59,792 nt of DNA from Bacilli bacterium (GTDB taxonomy: Bacteria > Bacillota_I > Bacilli_A > RF39 > UBA660): assembly GCA_017404555.1 (NCBI GenBank), contig JAFRCD010000002.1, forward strand, positions 1 through 59,792, read 5' to 3'. The position numbers were made by a program, and so were the translations under genes. The stretch's first letter is position 1. The number at the start of each line of letters is the position of its first letter. The notes under the pieces were generated by a model. It was given only the letters and a program-made list of their open reading frames with translations. It had not been told where the DNA came from and made no database searches. Positions 1 to 9,706 of this stretch are shown here, in pieces.

Positions 1-3000
1 ATACAATACCAAAAGTAGTAAGTATACTAAATATTAATAATAGTATATATGGTGTTAAGATTGTTACTGTACCAGTAGCAGGACTAATATTATAAGTATT
101 CTTATAAGTAATAGTCTCATCATCAGTAATAGTCTTAGTAATAGTTCTACTATTAGTATCATTTACAGTTGTTTCATATCCTGTTTCAGAATCTTGAGTA
201 ACTGTAATACTATAACCAACTGGTATAGATAGTACTTCAGACTCATCATTCTTTAGAGTGAATGTTGTTCCTAATTCAGGTACTACTACATCATTATTAT
301 CTCTTACAGTAACTGTATAACTAAATTCTTTATTAACACTTGCCATATTGCCATATACCTCATTTGTTACTGTTACATCAACATTTGTTAGTATACAACT
401 TCCTTTTACCACATTAGAAGTACTTGATTTAGTTGCTATTATAGCATCTATATTGGTTGTTTCTGTACAATTATATACTACTGTTATTTGAGAACCTGTA
501 TCTGTAGCAGAATCGGAGAACATTCCATAATAAGTGGTTGGATTACCTAATATTGGGAAAGTCCCTGACGCTTTAGGGCAATTAGAAAACATAATAGAAG
601 TATTAGTTACATTTGATGTATCCCAATTACTGGCACCATTAATATCTTCTAGCAACGTACATCCATTAAACATGTTACTCATATTTGTTACGCTTGAAGT
701 ATCCCAATCACTAGCACCATCTATGTTTTCTAAAGAACTACAACCAATAAACATACTACTCATGTTTGTTATATTTGAAGTATCCCAATCTGATAGGTCA
801 TCTATATCTGTTAGATTCCTACACAGAGCAAAGAAAGAATTAATATTTGTTACTTCTGAAGCATCAACATCTGCAAGACCACTTATATCTGTTAATGATC
901 TAAACCCATTGAACATATTTGAACAGTCTTCATTTAGATATAAAGTATCAGCTTCACTATAGTAATACATTGTTCCATCAGTACTATCAAAATAGATATA
1001 GATTGGTTTTTCTGATGTAGAACTTGATATTGTATTTTCAGCTGTTGGGGTAAATCCGTTTGGCAATGAACTAGCCTTCTTAATTGCTTGAATAGTTGTA
1101 TCAGTTGAACTCGGGGTCATTGAGCTTGAATTATTAGCTAGATTTTTCATCTTAACAGTCACATTATTTCCAGTATCAAAGGTTGCACTTGTAGTTATAC
1201 AACTTCCTTTTACTACGTTAGAATCGCTTGATTTTGTTGCTATTATAGCATCAATATTTGTTGTTTTAACACAATTATATATTACTGTTATTTGGGATCC
1301 CGATTCCCTAGAAGCGTATAAAAATGCATCATCATATGATGTTGGATTTCCTAATATTGGGAAAATTCCCGAAGCTTTTCTACAATCTCTAAATATTTTA
1401 GATATATTTATTACGTTTGACGTGTCCCAATTACTTGCTCCATCTATATCCTCTAATGAACTGCAACCATAAAACAAATTTTTCATTGTCGTTACTTTTG
1501 AGGTGTCCCAATTGCTGGCTCCATCTATATTCTCTAATGAACTGCAACCATTAAACATTCCTTCCATCGTCGTAACATTAGAAGTGTCCCATGAACTTGC
1601 TCCATCTATATTTAATAAACTTATGCAATCATAAAGTATATCACTCATGTCGGTTATACCAGAAATATCCCAATCACTGGCTCCATCTATATTTGTTAAA
1701 GCATGGCAGCTATAAAACATTCTTTCCATTTTTGTTACATTTGAGGTATCCCAATCACTGGCTCCATCTATATCTTCTAATGACCGACAAGTATCGAACA
1801 TTTTATCCATTCTTGTTACCCTTGAGGTGTCCCAATTGCTGGCTCCATCTATATTTTTCAATAATCTGCACGTATAAAACATACTATCCATTCTTGTTAC
1901 TTTTGAAGTGTCCCAATTGCTGGCTCCATCTATATTGGTTAGAGCGCTACACCCGTTAAACATACTACCCATGTTTGTTACTCTGGAAGTATCCCAAGAT
2001 GATGCACCATCTATATCCTCTAACAAGTCACAGTTATAAAACATATCGGCCATATTTGTTACTTTTGAGATGTCCCAATTACTTAAAGCATCTATATTAG
2101 TCATCTTGCAATCTCTAAACATGAACTCCGTGCTGGTTACATTAGATGTATCCCAATCTGATAAAGAGTCTATATTTGTTAAAGCACTACATCCATAAAA
2201 CATAGAACCAATATTTGTTACTTTTGATGTATCTACTTCGCTAAGTCCACTTATATCCTCCAAACCTTGGAAGTGTCCAAATAGGCGATACGAAAAACTA
2301 TTTAAATATACTATTTCAGCCTCACTATAATAATACATTGTTCCATCTGTATCATCAAAGAAGATGTAGATTGGGTATGGTGAATCGCTTGTTGATATGG
2401 TGTTTTCAGTTGATGAAGTAAAGCCAGTTGGTAACGAAGTTGCTCTTTTAACAGCTTTGATAACTGTATCAGGAGTACTATAAGACATTACTGTTGAATT
2501 GTTAGCTAAATTCTTCATTTTAGCATTTACTCTTTCTCCCCAATCAAAATCAGCAGTTGTACCCTGTCTATATACTACATCAATAGTATGATCAGTTGTT
2601 ACATTAGTAAATGTATATCTACTCTTGTAATCACTTGTACTTACTGCTATTCCATCTACTAATATACTATCTATTACATACCCACTATTAGGTTTATATT
2701 TAATTGTCTTATCAGTTCCAGATTCTACTCTAGAAGTTTCTGTTATGGTTCCATTAGTTACACTTGTTGTTATCTTAGGCATTTCTTCTATTACATATGG
2801 ATTGTTCATACTACCATTGCCAGTGGTATATTTGGTGCCAGGTTTTAGAGATATAACCGGGCGAACACCCTGAGAGTAGTTCGGCACACCATTAGAGAAC
2901 CCCCCCGCTGAAGATATTGAATAAAAACTGGTATAGTTATTAATGATATCAGGCGACAAAAGACAATAATCTTGTCCTGTTTTCCGAGTAATACTATTAT

Positions 3001-4834
3001 CAAGTAAAGCCATTTCTGATGCTGTAGCCAACCCCACTGGATATCTCAATGCTGCTTTCGCATTAGTTGTTGTAAATTGATCTGTTACATTATTACACTT
3101 CAATACCGGAGTGTCTAAAGAGTTAAAAGTCATGAATGTTGATGTGTTTCCACCATTGGGATTCCATCCGTTTGTTGAAGGATTATCCTCTGCTCTGTTA
3201 TTACAATAAATAACATCTTCTAAGTAATCCGTATAATTTACCATATTTTGATGATACCAAGCTTCTATATATCCTTTCATAGAAGAATTATACCTATTCA
3301 CACCATTATTATATAGCATTTCATTTTTTGCATCCTCTACACTTTTCCCTCCCGTTAAATCTATATAATTTGGTATTGTTCCATTTAGATAGTATATATA
3401 GGATAAGGTTGAACATTTCCCTGTTTCGTTCCAGCATGTATAGTGATGTGTGTTTAAACTTGTTTTATTTGTATCATTTAAATTCCAGAGAGTTACTGAA
3501 TCATTATTTAAAAAATATTTATATGTATTATCGTCGGGATCTAATCTATATTCAAACCCGTTTGCATATTTGTAATTATTTTGCCTAATGCTTGTATAAT
3601 CCATTCCTGTGCTATAAGTATACCCCGCATACCACAAGTCACTACATGTGTTATTAGTAGCATTCTTACATACATATTTGTTTTGTACATTTGAGTAATT
3701 ACTATACCAATCCTTTCTTTCTATTGTTGCTGGTTGAGTTTCATTCTGATTAGTAATAGTATAAGTACCATCTCCATTGTCACGATAGCTATCGCCATAA
3801 GTATAAGTGACGTTAAATCCTCCTAAACTATTATTTGTTGAATGGAATAACTGAATGTAATACATGCTTGAACCATTTACAGCTGCTATATAGTATACAT
3901 TTGTTCCTGTATAAGTTTGAGATGTATTTTTAAAAGTATATTTACCTACAAGACTTGGATAATCACTTGTTGATGATACTTGGTATGGATTATCTAAATT
4001 AAATTTATCTGCAGTAGGACTTCCCCATGTTACAGAATCTGCATACCAATATGATGTATTAAGTGAAGAAGAAGATAAAACTTGTTCTCTATTACTATTC
4101 TCTTTTCGGGGATAATAATTATTAAACATGTATCCTAGCATGGCAGGGGAATAACTGCTAGTATTAAATGCGCTTTTTCCAATCTGCGAATAATGAGTAT
4201 CTCCTATGGTATATGAAGCTGTATAGGCTGTAGTAGAGTTGTTATATGGCCCTACATAATATAAAGTTGTACATGTGCTACTACTATTGGCACAGGTATA
4301 TTTCCCTATTAGGTTTTGATATGTGGAGTCGCTCCAAGTAGCAGTTGTAGGATTAGTTAAAGTAAATATGCCTGTTGATTCATTATATGCATATGAATCA
4401 CCATATTGATATGATCCGTTTAAATTTTTAGTTGTACCAAATGTCCCTATTACTCCTTTATCAGTACTTCTTGAAACATCGCATTTATAAGTAGGGTGGT
4501 ATTTACCATTATAAATTAGTTTTACACCACCAGTATCTGTTGTTCTTAGCATTTGCCAACATGTATCTCCTAATTTTACATTGTTTTTGTTTAATACAAT
4601 TGACGCTGTCTGTTGAGTATTTTCACGCCAATAATATATTGGTTCATTTCCTGAATTATCTAACGTATCTTGATGCTCTCCAGTGTATTCTTGTGCATAT
4701 GTACCTTCAGTAGCAGCATCCTTCAATACGTCATATAGTTCATTACTTGTTTCATTCTCTGCACGTGAAAAAACCAGGAATGCTCCTGTTATTATTAAAA
4801 CTACTATTAGTACTGCTTTCCATCTTTTACTCAT
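1..4834 (-). CDS. Giant BspA-like (DUF285 repeat) surface protein, C-terminus cut by window edge
   Basis: About 1,611 codons are open from the ATG at 4834 to the window edge, with a GAGGA ribosome site just upstream. The N-terminus is a signal anchor (MSKRWKAVLIVVLIITGAFL). Residues about 470-670 resemble the DUF6273 type and end in GVRPVISLK. Residues about 835-1170 hold eleven 27-residue DUF285 repeats of the pattern DGASNWDTSKVTxMxxMF, and a second block of four lies at about 1291-1430. A pilin-like DUF7601 or Cna-B type domain follows, then SPATG (71-85) and a hydrophobic stretch reaching the edge. This reads as an exported surface protein, perhaps sortase-anchored; its ligand is unknown. 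No sortase gene is in the window. The DUF285 call is firm and the anchoring is inferred. Confidence 0.88.
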   Translation of the reverse strand, partial: MSKRWKAVLIVVLIITGAFLVFSRAENETSNELYDVLKDAATEGTYAQEYTGEHQDTLDNSGNEPIYYWRENTQQTASIVLNKNNVKLGDTCWQMLRTTDTGGVKLIYNGKYHPTYKCDVSRSTDKGVIGTFGTTKNLNGSYQYGDSYAYNESTGIFTLTNPTTATWSDSTYQNLIGKYTCANSSSTCTTLYYVGPYNNSTTAYTASYTIGDTHYSQIGKSAFNTSSYSPAMLGYMFNNYYPRKENSNREQVLSSSSLNTSYWYADSVTWGSPTADKFNLDNPYQVSSTSDYPSLVGKYTFKNTSQTYTGTNVYYIAAVNGSSMYYIQLFHSTNNSLGGFNVTYTYGDSYRDNGDGTYTITNQNETQPATIERKDWYSNYSNVQNKYVCKNATNNTCSDLWYAGYTYSTGMDYTSIRQNNYKYANGFEYRLDPDDNTYKYFLNNDSVTLWNLNDTNKTSLNTHHYTCWNETGKCSTLSYIYYLNGTIPNYIDLTGGKSVEDAKNEMLYNNGVNRYNSSMKGYIEAWYHQNMVNYTDYLEDVIYCNNRAEDNPSTNGWNPNGGNTSTFMTFNSLDTPVLKCNNVTDQFTTTNAKAALRYPVGLATASEMALLDNSITRKTGQDYCLLSPDIINNYTSFYSISSAGGFSNGVPNYSQGVRPVISLKPGTKYTTGNGSMNNPYVIEEMPKITTSVTNGTITETSRVESGTDKTIKYKPNSGYVIDSILVDGIAVSTSDYKSRYTFTNVTTDHTIDVVYRQGTTADFDWGERVNAKMKNLANNSTVMSYSTPDTVIKAVKRATSLPTGFTSSTENTISTSDSPYPIYIFFDDTDGTMYYYSEAEIVYLNSFSYRLFGHFQGLEDISGLSEVDTSKVTNIGSMFYGCSALTNIDSLSDWDTSNVTSTEFMFRDCKMTNIDALSNWDISKVTNMADMFYNCDLLEDIDGASSWDTSRVTNMGSMFNGCSALTNIDGASNWDTSKVTRMDSMFYTCRLLKNIDGASNWDTSRVTRMDKMFDTCRSLEDIDGASDWDTSNVTKMERMFYSCHALTNIDGASDWDISGITDMSDILYDCISLLNIDGASSWDTSNVTTMEGMFNGCSSLENIDGASNWDTSKVTTMKNLFYGCSSLEDIDGASNWDTSNVINISKIFRDCRKASGIFPILGNPTSYDDAFLYASRESGSQITVIYNCVKTTNIDAIIATKSSDSNVVKGSCITTSATFDTGNNVTVKMKNLANNSSSMTPSSTDTTIQAIKKASSLPNGFTPTAENTISSSTSEKPIYIYFDSTDGTMYYYSEADTLYLNEDCSNMFNGFRSLTDISGLADVDASEVTNINSFFALCRNLTDIDDLSDWDTSNITNMSSMFIGCSSLENIDGASDWDTSSVTNMSNMFNGCTLLEDINGASNWDTSNVTNTSIMFSNCPKASGTFPILGNPTTYYGMFSDSATDTGSQITVVYNCTETTNIDAIIATKSSTSNVVKGSCILTNVDVTVTNEVYGNMASVNKEFSYTVTVRDNNDVVVPELGTTFTLKNDESEVLSIPVGYSITVTQDSETGYETTVNDTNSRTITKTITDDETITYKNTYNISPATGTVTILTPYILLLIFSILTTFGIV
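540..2340 (-). repeat. Two arrays of 81-bp DUF285-coding repeats
   Basis: Tandem 81-bp units encode 27-residue DUF285 repeats: eleven copies at about 1320-2300 and four at about 540-960. Each array is preceded by a TDGTMYYYSEA segment and followed by a near-identical tail (KASG-FPILGNPT, then GSQITV-YNC and TNIDAIIATKSS). The whole module therefore looks duplicated inside the gene. Confidence 0.85.
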
Positions 4835-4851
4835 ATATCCTCACTATTTAT

Positions 4852-4880
4852 ATTATAAATAACATTTCTGGAAAAAGCAA
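4852..4880 (-). promoter_or_regulatory. Sigma-A-like promoter of the BspA-like gene
   Basis: On the minus strand TTGCTT (4875-4880) and TATAAT (4852-4857) are separated by 17 bases, just upstream of the ATG at 4834. Confidence 0.6.
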
Positions 4881-4889
4881 ATTATTATT

Positions 4890-4917
4890 AAATAAAAAAT
4901 GGAGTTTTCTCCATTTA
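4890..4917 (-). terminator. Intrinsic terminator of recO
   Basis: On the minus strand AAATGGAG-AAAA-CTCCATTT is followed by TTTATTT; it overlaps the recO stop codon. Confidence 0.8.
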
Positions 4918-5658
4918 ATTGTTTTCTAATTTATTAACTTGTTTAATGAAGTTCTTACTCTTTAAATATACTCCTGTATATCTATCATAATAGTCTTCTA
5001 AGAATTCATTAATGTCATTTTCTACACTATCTTTTACATCTAGTTTAGTTATTTTAGCAATATCCACATAATAATACATTCTAAGTAGTTTTACTGTTTT
5101 TTCTGATACTATTTTTTCATTAGTATGACAATTTCTACAGATATATCCTCCTCTTGAAGCATCAATTGTTACTATATCTTTTTTACTACCACATAATGCA
5201 CATTCATCTAAATTAGGCATTACTCCTAAATATTCTAAACATTTAAGTTCTAAGATATTAGTTATTACTAAAGGATTATATCCTTCATTTATTTTGTTTA
5301 AAGCATTTTCTGTTAAGGTAAATAGTCTATTATCATTATTTTCTTTAGATACTTGATTTACTAAATCTATTATTAGTGATGCATAAGATATATTAGTTAA
5401 AGATTTTAATATATTAGGATAGGAATTAATTAAATCAACACTTATTAGAGTTGATAAAGCTTTTTCTTTATAATAAATATTGAATTTACCATATACTAAT
5501 TTATTACTGACACTACGAAGTTTACTTTTGGGCTTTCTACACCCTTTAGCCATAATACCAATTACTCCATGTTCTTTAGTTAAAACATTTAAAATCTTAC
5601 TAGATTCACTATAATTGGTTGTGGTTAAAACAATTCCTTCTACTTCAATTATTTTCAA
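4915..5658 (-). CDS. recO: DNA repair protein RecO
   Basis: This 247-residue protein matches RecO, the mediator that helps load RecA on SSB-coated single-stranded DNA in the RecFOR pathway. The N-terminal OB-fold (VEGIVLTTTNYSESSKILNV) and a four-cysteine zinc site (CALC near residue 151 and CRNC near 172) are visible. The start is TTG, with AAGTGATAGG upstream. It is the last gene of the era-yqzL-recO run, the usual order in Bacilli, and ends in a strong terminator. Confidence 0.93.
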   Translation of the reverse strand: MKIIEVEGIVLTTTNYSESSKILNVLTKEHGVIGIMAKGCRKPKSKLRSVSNKLVYGKFNIYYKEKALSTLISVDLINSYPNILKSLTNISYASLIIDLVNQVSKENNDNRLFTLTENALNKINEGYNPLVITNILELKCLEYLGVMPNLDECALCGSKKDIVTIDASRGGYICRNCHTNEKIVSEKTVKLLRMYYYVDIAKITKLDVKDSVENDINEFLEDYYDRYTGVYLKSKNFIKQVNKLENN

Positions 5659-5664
5659 ATCCTA

Positions 5665-5751
5665 TCACTTCTTTTCTTTAAGTTTGTTATACATGATGTA
5701 ATACTTTATATCACCGGTTTCTTTAAATAGATTCCATAATATTTTATCCAT
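5665..5751 (-). CDS. yqzL: YqzL family micro-protein
   Basis: A 28-residue ORF (MDKILWNLFKETGDIKYYIM onward, ending KLKEKK) starts at 5751 behind GAGGTGATTTTATT. Length, the W-x-x-F-x-x-TG-x-I pattern and the slot between era and recO match YqzL of Bacillus, whose role is unknown. It ends six bases upstream of recO, so the two are probably co-transcribed. The TGA stop here is clear. Confidence 0.8.
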   Translation of the reverse strand: MDKILWNLFKETGDIKYYIMYNKLKEKK

Positions 5752-5796
5752 AAATAAAATCACCTCTATTAATATATTGATGATTTTATTTTGTTT

Positions 5797-6690
5797 TTAT
5801 TCCGCTTCGTTACTAATTCCTAATTCAATTAGATATTTTTCCCTGTCACGCCAATCTTTAATAGTTTTGACATGAGTTTTTAAATAGACCTTTTTACCTA
5901 AGAACTTTTCAATATCAAGTCTGGCTTTAGTACCTATTTCTTTAAGCATAGATCCATTTTTACCAATAATTATTTTCTTGATATTATCTCTATCTACTAC
6001 TATAACAACACCGATATTGACAATATCCTCTAACTCTTCATACTCCTCTGTATAACAAGTTATAGCATGTGGTATTTCTTTATCTGTTAACTCTAATACC
6101 TTTTCTCTTACTAATTCACTGACAATGAATTTAGTGGAAACATTAGTTAATTCTTCTTCATCATAGATCTTATCTTGTTCTGGTAAATATTCTTTAATTG
6201 TTTTAATTAATTCTTTTATATTATCTTCTTTTAGTGCTGAGATAGGGATAATTTCTTTAAAATCATATTGATCTTTAATATCATCAATTACCTTTAAAAG
6301 TTCTTCTTTTTTTATTTTATCTATTTTATTAAGTAATAAGAAGATTGGTACTTCTTCATTTTCCTTCTTAATCTTTTCAATTAAGAATTTATCTCCTTTA
6401 CCAATACCAGTAGATACATCTGTTAAAAAAAGAATTAAATCAACATTATCAGTTGAATTATAAGCTTTTTTATTTAAGACATTATTCATCTTATGAATAG
6501 GTTTAGCTACACCTGGAGTATCTACAAACACTATTTGACTATCATCATCATTATAAATACCATTAATAATGTTTCTTGTTGTTCCTACTTTATTCGAGGT
6601 AATAGCTAAATGTATTCCTAGGATGGAATTTAAAAGAGTACTTTTACCAACATTAGGACGTCCTACAATACTTACAAAACCGCACTTCAT
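5797..6690 (-). CDS. era: GTPase Era
   Basis: Era binds 16S rRNA and helps 30S assembly. The 297-residue protein has all GTPase motifs (G1 GRPNVGKST, G3 DTPG, G4 NKID) and a C-terminal KH domain with IIIGKNGSMLKEIG. Length is normal for the family. The ATG at 6690 overlaps the stop of the upstream mini-ORF as ATGA, so translation is probably coupled. recO and yqzL follow. Confidence 0.96.
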   Translation of the reverse strand: MKCGFVSIVGRPNVGKSTLLNSILGIHLAITSNKVGTTRNIINGIYNDDDSQIVFVDTPGVAKPIHKMNNVLNKKAYNSTDNVDLILFLTDVSTGIGKGDKFLIEKIKKENEEVPIFLLLNKIDKIKKEELLKVIDDIKDQYDFKEIIPISALKEDNIKELIKTIKEYLPEQDKIYDEEELTNVSTKFIVSELVREKVLELTDKEIPHAITCYTEEYEELEDIVNIGVVIVVDRDNIKKIIIGKNGSMLKEIGTKARLDIEKFLGKKVYLKTHVKTIKDWRDREKYLIELGISNEAE

Positions 6691-6764
6691 TTTAAATCCT
6701 CTTCTAAAAAAGATGAAATAGGTACATAACTATTTATTTGTAATTTTAATAATTTATCCTTCAT
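6687..6764 (-). CDS. 25-residue mini-ORF at the cdd position (possible cytidine deaminase remnant)
   Basis: A 25-codon ORF (MKDKLLKLQINSYVPISSFL, ending EEDLK) has a GGAGTG ribosome site and ends in an ATGA overlap with era. Bacillus carries cdd (cytidine deaminase) exactly here, between dgkA and era. The start recalls the Cdd N-terminus, and VPISSFLEEDLK recalls the family C-terminus (P-x-x-F-x-x-x-DL). It may be an internally deleted cdd kept for its coupled ribosome site. No Cdd zinc or catalytic residues remain. The deletion idea is inference. Confidence 0.45.
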   Translation of the reverse strand: MKDKLLKLQINSYVPISSFLEEDLK

Positions 6765-6772
6765 AAGCACTC

Positions 6773-7237
6773 CTATTTAAATAAGGTAATTAGCTTTGGT
6801 AAATAGATAATGGAAAAGTTAATAACAGTTACTAAAAACAAAGTAAACTCTGCTCCACTAGCAGTATCTTTAGATACTTTAGCTAAAGGATGTATTTCTG
6901 GTGATGCTTTATCAACAACAGCTTCAATAGAAGTATTAAGTAACTCTGCAACTATTAAAAGACCAAAATGTAGAATAACAAACATCCATTCAATCCGATC
7001 TAATTTAACAATAAAACCTAATGCCACCATCACAATAGTAGCTACAAAAATAATAGATAAACTTTGTTCATTAACATATGCATGAGCAATACCATGGAAA
7101 GAGTTAATAAAACTATTTTTAAATCTCTTTAGACCAAATTTTTTCTTTTTGACAAATACCTCGTTTTTTAAAATATCTTTTTCTTTCTCTAATTTTCTTT
7201 TACTTTCTTCTAGTTTTTTACTAACATCCTTTTTCAT
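6773..7237 (-). CDS. dgkA: Diacylglycerol/undecaprenol kinase family protein
   Basis: The 154-residue membrane protein carries the DgkA-type signature [18 protein letters not shown]. In Gram-positives this family phosphorylates undecaprenol, recycling the carrier lipid for wall synthesis. Three membrane helices follow a lysine-rich N-terminal extension of about 35 residues ([20 protein letters not shown]) that most relatives lack. The start has AGAGGTG upstream and overlaps the end of ybeY by 17 bases. Confidence 0.9.
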   Translation of the reverse strand: MKKDVSKKLEESKRKLEKEKDILKNEVFVKKKKFGLKRFKNSFINSFHGIAHAYVNEQSLSIIFVATIVMVALGFIVKLDRIEWMFVILHFGLLIVAELLNTSIEAVVDKASPEIHPLAKVSKDTASGAEFTLFLVTVINFSIIYLPKLITLFK

Positions 7238-7664
7238 AATTATCTAACACCTCTTTCTGTTTCTTAAACATTTCTTTTTCTTCCTCTTTGGTCATATGAT
7301 CATATCCTAATAAATGATAAAAACCATGAATAGCTAAAAAAGTTAATTCTCTTTTTAGACTATGTCCATATTCTAAAGCTTGTTCTTTGGCTTTATCTAA
7401 AGAAATATAAATATCTCCTAGAATTCTCATCTTATCTGGAAGAATCATATCTTTTTCATCTTCTAAAGCAAAAGTTATAACATCCGTAGCCTTATCAATA
7501 TTGCGATAATCCCTATTAAGCTTATGAATATAAGAATTATCAACAATTATGACATTAAATACAGAATTCTCTATCTTTTCCTTCTTAAGCGCGAAATCTA
7601 AAGCCTTTCTAATGTCATCAATATTTTCTACTTCTTCATTTGTTTTATTTAATACTTCGTACAT
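7221..7664 (-). CDS. ybeY: Endoribonuclease YbeY
   Basis: YbeY is a zinc endoribonuclease for rRNA maturation and ribosome quality control. The 147-residue protein has the three-histidine zinc motif [11 protein letters not shown] near residues 114-124. The start is ATG behind GGAGGAGT. It precedes dgkA and era as in other Bacilli, but the usual upstream phoH is absent and a vanZ-like gene takes its place. Confidence 0.95.
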   Translation of the reverse strand: MYEVLNKTNEEVENIDDIRKALDFALKKEKIENSVFNVIIVDNSYIHKLNRDYRNIDKATDVITFALEDEKDMILPDKMRILGDIYISLDKAKEQALEYGHSLKRELTFLAIHGFYHLLGYDHMTKEEEKEMFKKQKEVLDNYEKGC

Positions 7665-7671
7665 ACTCCTC

Positions 7672-8283
7672 CTATATATGGGTAAATAATAGTATTGTAA
7701 TAATTATAGTTAAGATAACACTTACAATATCTAAGAATATTTCACTTTTAAGAACACTTGGTAATTTACTAGCAAATTTATCTAATAAATAATAAATAAT
7801 ATATCCAAATACTCCCCCAATTACATTTAAAATAATATCGTCTATATCAAATACTCTACCAATATATAACTGTACTAATTCAATAGCTAAACTAGTAAAT
7901 AACGTCATAAAGAATACTAAATAGACTTTTTTAGGTTTCAAATAATAACTAACAAAGAAACCAAAAGGCATAAAGAGTAATAAATTACCTAAAACATTTT
8001 TAAAGAATAGATTTGTTCCTAATCGGTATCTAGTTATTTCTTTAAATGGAACAAAATTATTAGTTGACCATGATACCACATCTTGACCAGATACTATCTG
8101 GAATAAACAAAGAATATAGATGATAAAGATCAAAGAAAACAATTCTTTATAAAGGGTACAATGCATTCTATTCTTAATTAAATAGGCAACTCTTAAAGAT
8201 ACCGCTACCACAATAGAAATAATAACCATTGGCCAAGTAACATCTATAACATCTTGAATTGCATTAGCTATTGGGTTTAGCAT
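7672..8283 (-). CDS. VanZ-like family membrane protein
   Basis: About 203 residues with five or more membrane helices and the VanZ-like segment [20 protein letters not shown] followed by LLFMPFGFF, then [19 protein letters not shown]. The family name comes from the teicoplanin-resistance accessory VanZ; function in most genomes is unknown. I favour the ATG at 8283 behind GGTGAGGAAG over the GTG at 8292. It sits where phoH lies in Bacillus, between yqfD and ybeY, and overlaps the end of yqfD. Confidence 0.85.
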   Translation of the reverse strand: MLNPIANAIQDVIDVTWPMVIISIVVAVSLRVAYLIKNRMHCTLYKELFSLIFIIYILCLFQIVSGQDVVSWSTNNFVPFKEITRYRLGTNLFFKNVLGNLLLFMPFGFFVSYYLKPKKVYLVFFMTLFTSLAIELVQLYIGRVFDIDDIILNVIGGVFGYIIYYLLDKFASKLPSVLKSEIFLDIVSVILTIIITILLFTHI

Positions 8284-9424
8284 CTTCCTCACCTTCTTTT
8301 AATTGGACATTTTCAATTGATAAATAACCCGTAATATCTTTTTCAACTTTAAATAAAATATCCACTTCTATTTTACTATCTTTTTCATTTATTTTCAATG
8401 CTTGTTTTGTAAGTATTTTATCTTCTCTATTTAATTTATCGAGAAGCTTCTTCGTTGCAATATCAATAGAGTAATTAATAGCTCTATTCTTATTATACGC
8501 TCTTTTTATTATTTTTGTTTTGTCTTCAGTAATGTATTCCAAAGTAATTGGTAATAAGCTATCTTGCCAGATGGTTCTTTTCTTGATAATGAATGAAGTC
8601 TTATATTTCTTTAGATTTAAGTATTTATTGAAAAAATTAAATGATAATATATGATGAATCTTATTCAACTTTTTTTGTTTAAGATAGTATTTTGGTAATA
8701 TCACTTGAACTTGGTACCATACTTCTCCTTTAACCTTCCCATTACTTTTTACTTTAGCTACTTCTTTTTCTTTATTATGAATTATTCCACTAATTAAGAT
8801 ATCTCCTTTTTTAACATAATCATATTTCTTTTTGATAATCTCTCCTTCTTTAGCATCAATAGAAGTAATAAGAGCATCATCAGTAGCAATAATATGGCGA
8901 GGCCTGTCATCTTTCTTCTTACTTCTTTCTTTTCTTTCTTCTAATTCAATTATATATTTAGTACCTTTTCTTTTTATTTCTAAATAATCTATTCTTTTTC
9001 TTTCTTTAGCAAGGATTTTTTCTTTAATCTTCTCTTTCTTTTTAAAACTAACTTGAAAATGGTATTTACTTATACCATTTTCTTTTAAATCATTTCTAAT
9101 TACTTTTCTTAAATTCTGATTGGGATGATTAATCTCTATCTTAAATATCAACTTAGATAATAACAAAGGAATTAGAACAGCAATTATTATTCCTATTACC
9201 AAAATATAATTGTTTTGGATCATTCTTTTTATTTTTAATGGTCCATAATAATTAACTATTTTATGTTTAATACTTTTTAGCTTTGGATAATCTTCTTTAC
9301 TGATGATAATATAGATAGCTTTCTTTTCTATCTTAATTGCATATAAATTAATTCTTAGTGCCATAATTTTATTCAAATTATAATTTCTATTAATTCCATA
9401 GAGCATTATTTGATATCTATTCAT
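8264..9424 (-). CDS. yqfD: Sporulation protein YqfD
   Basis: About 386 residues with one membrane helix near residues 90-110 and a large lysine-rich external part. Length, the single anchor and the location directly after yqfC identify YqfD, a sporulation protein made in the mother cell and needed for efficient spore formation. I favour the ATG at 9424, 8 bases after GAGGT; it overlaps the end of yqfC, which suggests coupling. Confidence 0.85.
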   Translation of the reverse strand: MNRYQIMLYGINRNYNLNKIMALRINLYAIKIEKKAIYIIISKEDYPKLKSIKHKIVNYYGPLKIKRMIQNNYILVIGIIIAVLIPLLLSKLIFKIEINHPNQNLRKVIRNDLKENGISKYHFQVSFKKKEKIKEKILAKERKRIDYLEIKRKGTKYIIELEERKERSKKKDDRPRHIIATDDALITSIDAKEGEIIKKKYDYVKKGDILISGIIHNKEKEVAKVKSNGKVKGEVWYQVQVILPKYYLKQKKLNKIHHILSFNFFNKYLNLKKYKTSFIIKKRTIWQDSLLPITLEYITEDKTKIIKRAYNKNRAINYSIDIATKKLLDKLNREDKILTKQALKINEKDSKIEVDILFKVEKDITGYLSIENVQLKEGEEDAKPNS

Positions 9425-9659
9425 TATCAATAACCTCTAGTGTTTTTAAAGTACCACTTATTAGGAGTTCTTCATCAATCATTTTAATTAGTTTTAGTTT
9501 ATTACCTTTAATTATTATCTTTTTACCAGTAACTATTATTTCAATTTTATTATCTTCTAAAGTAATTATTTTTTGGTAATTAACTATATTAATTTTATCT
9601 TTTAAAATATTTATTCTATAGTCAGTATCGAACAAATATCTTTTCATCTCATTAAGCAT
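9417..9659 (-). CDS. yqfC: Sporulation protein YqfC
   Basis: An 80-residue YabP/YqfC-family protein, rich in beta strands (KIEIIVTGKKIIIKGNKLKL). YqfC and YqfD form a conserved pair in spore formers. GGTGATTAG precedes the ATG. The neighbour order yqfC-yqfD is intact. Confidence 0.85.
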   Translation of the reverse strand: MLNEMKRYLFDTDYRINILKDKINIVNYQKIITLEDNKIEIIVTGKKIIIKGNKLKLIKMIDEELLISGTLKTLEVIDNE

Positions 9660-9679
9660 CTAATCACCAGTAAATTATA

Positions 9680-9706
9680 TGAAAAAAAAGACTTATTTAG
9701 TCTTTT
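9680..9706 (-). terminator. Intrinsic terminator of yqeY
   Basis: AAAAGACT-AAAT-AAGTCTTTT followed by a T-run on the minus strand, overlapping the yqeY stop. Confidence 0.8.

Noticed and set aside
540-2340. Regular 81-bp repeats, considered as a CRISPR array
   Set aside because: There are no unique spacers; the repeats are in frame and encode DUF285 units.
5665-5751. Mycoplasma code (TGA as Trp), suspected from AT richness
   Set aside because: TGA ends yqzL, peptide 1 and others at the right length, and Trp is coded by TGG throughout.
6810-7085. 91-codon plus-strand ORF
   Set aside because: It is the reverse of dgkA, which has clear family motifs; no ribosome site is seen.
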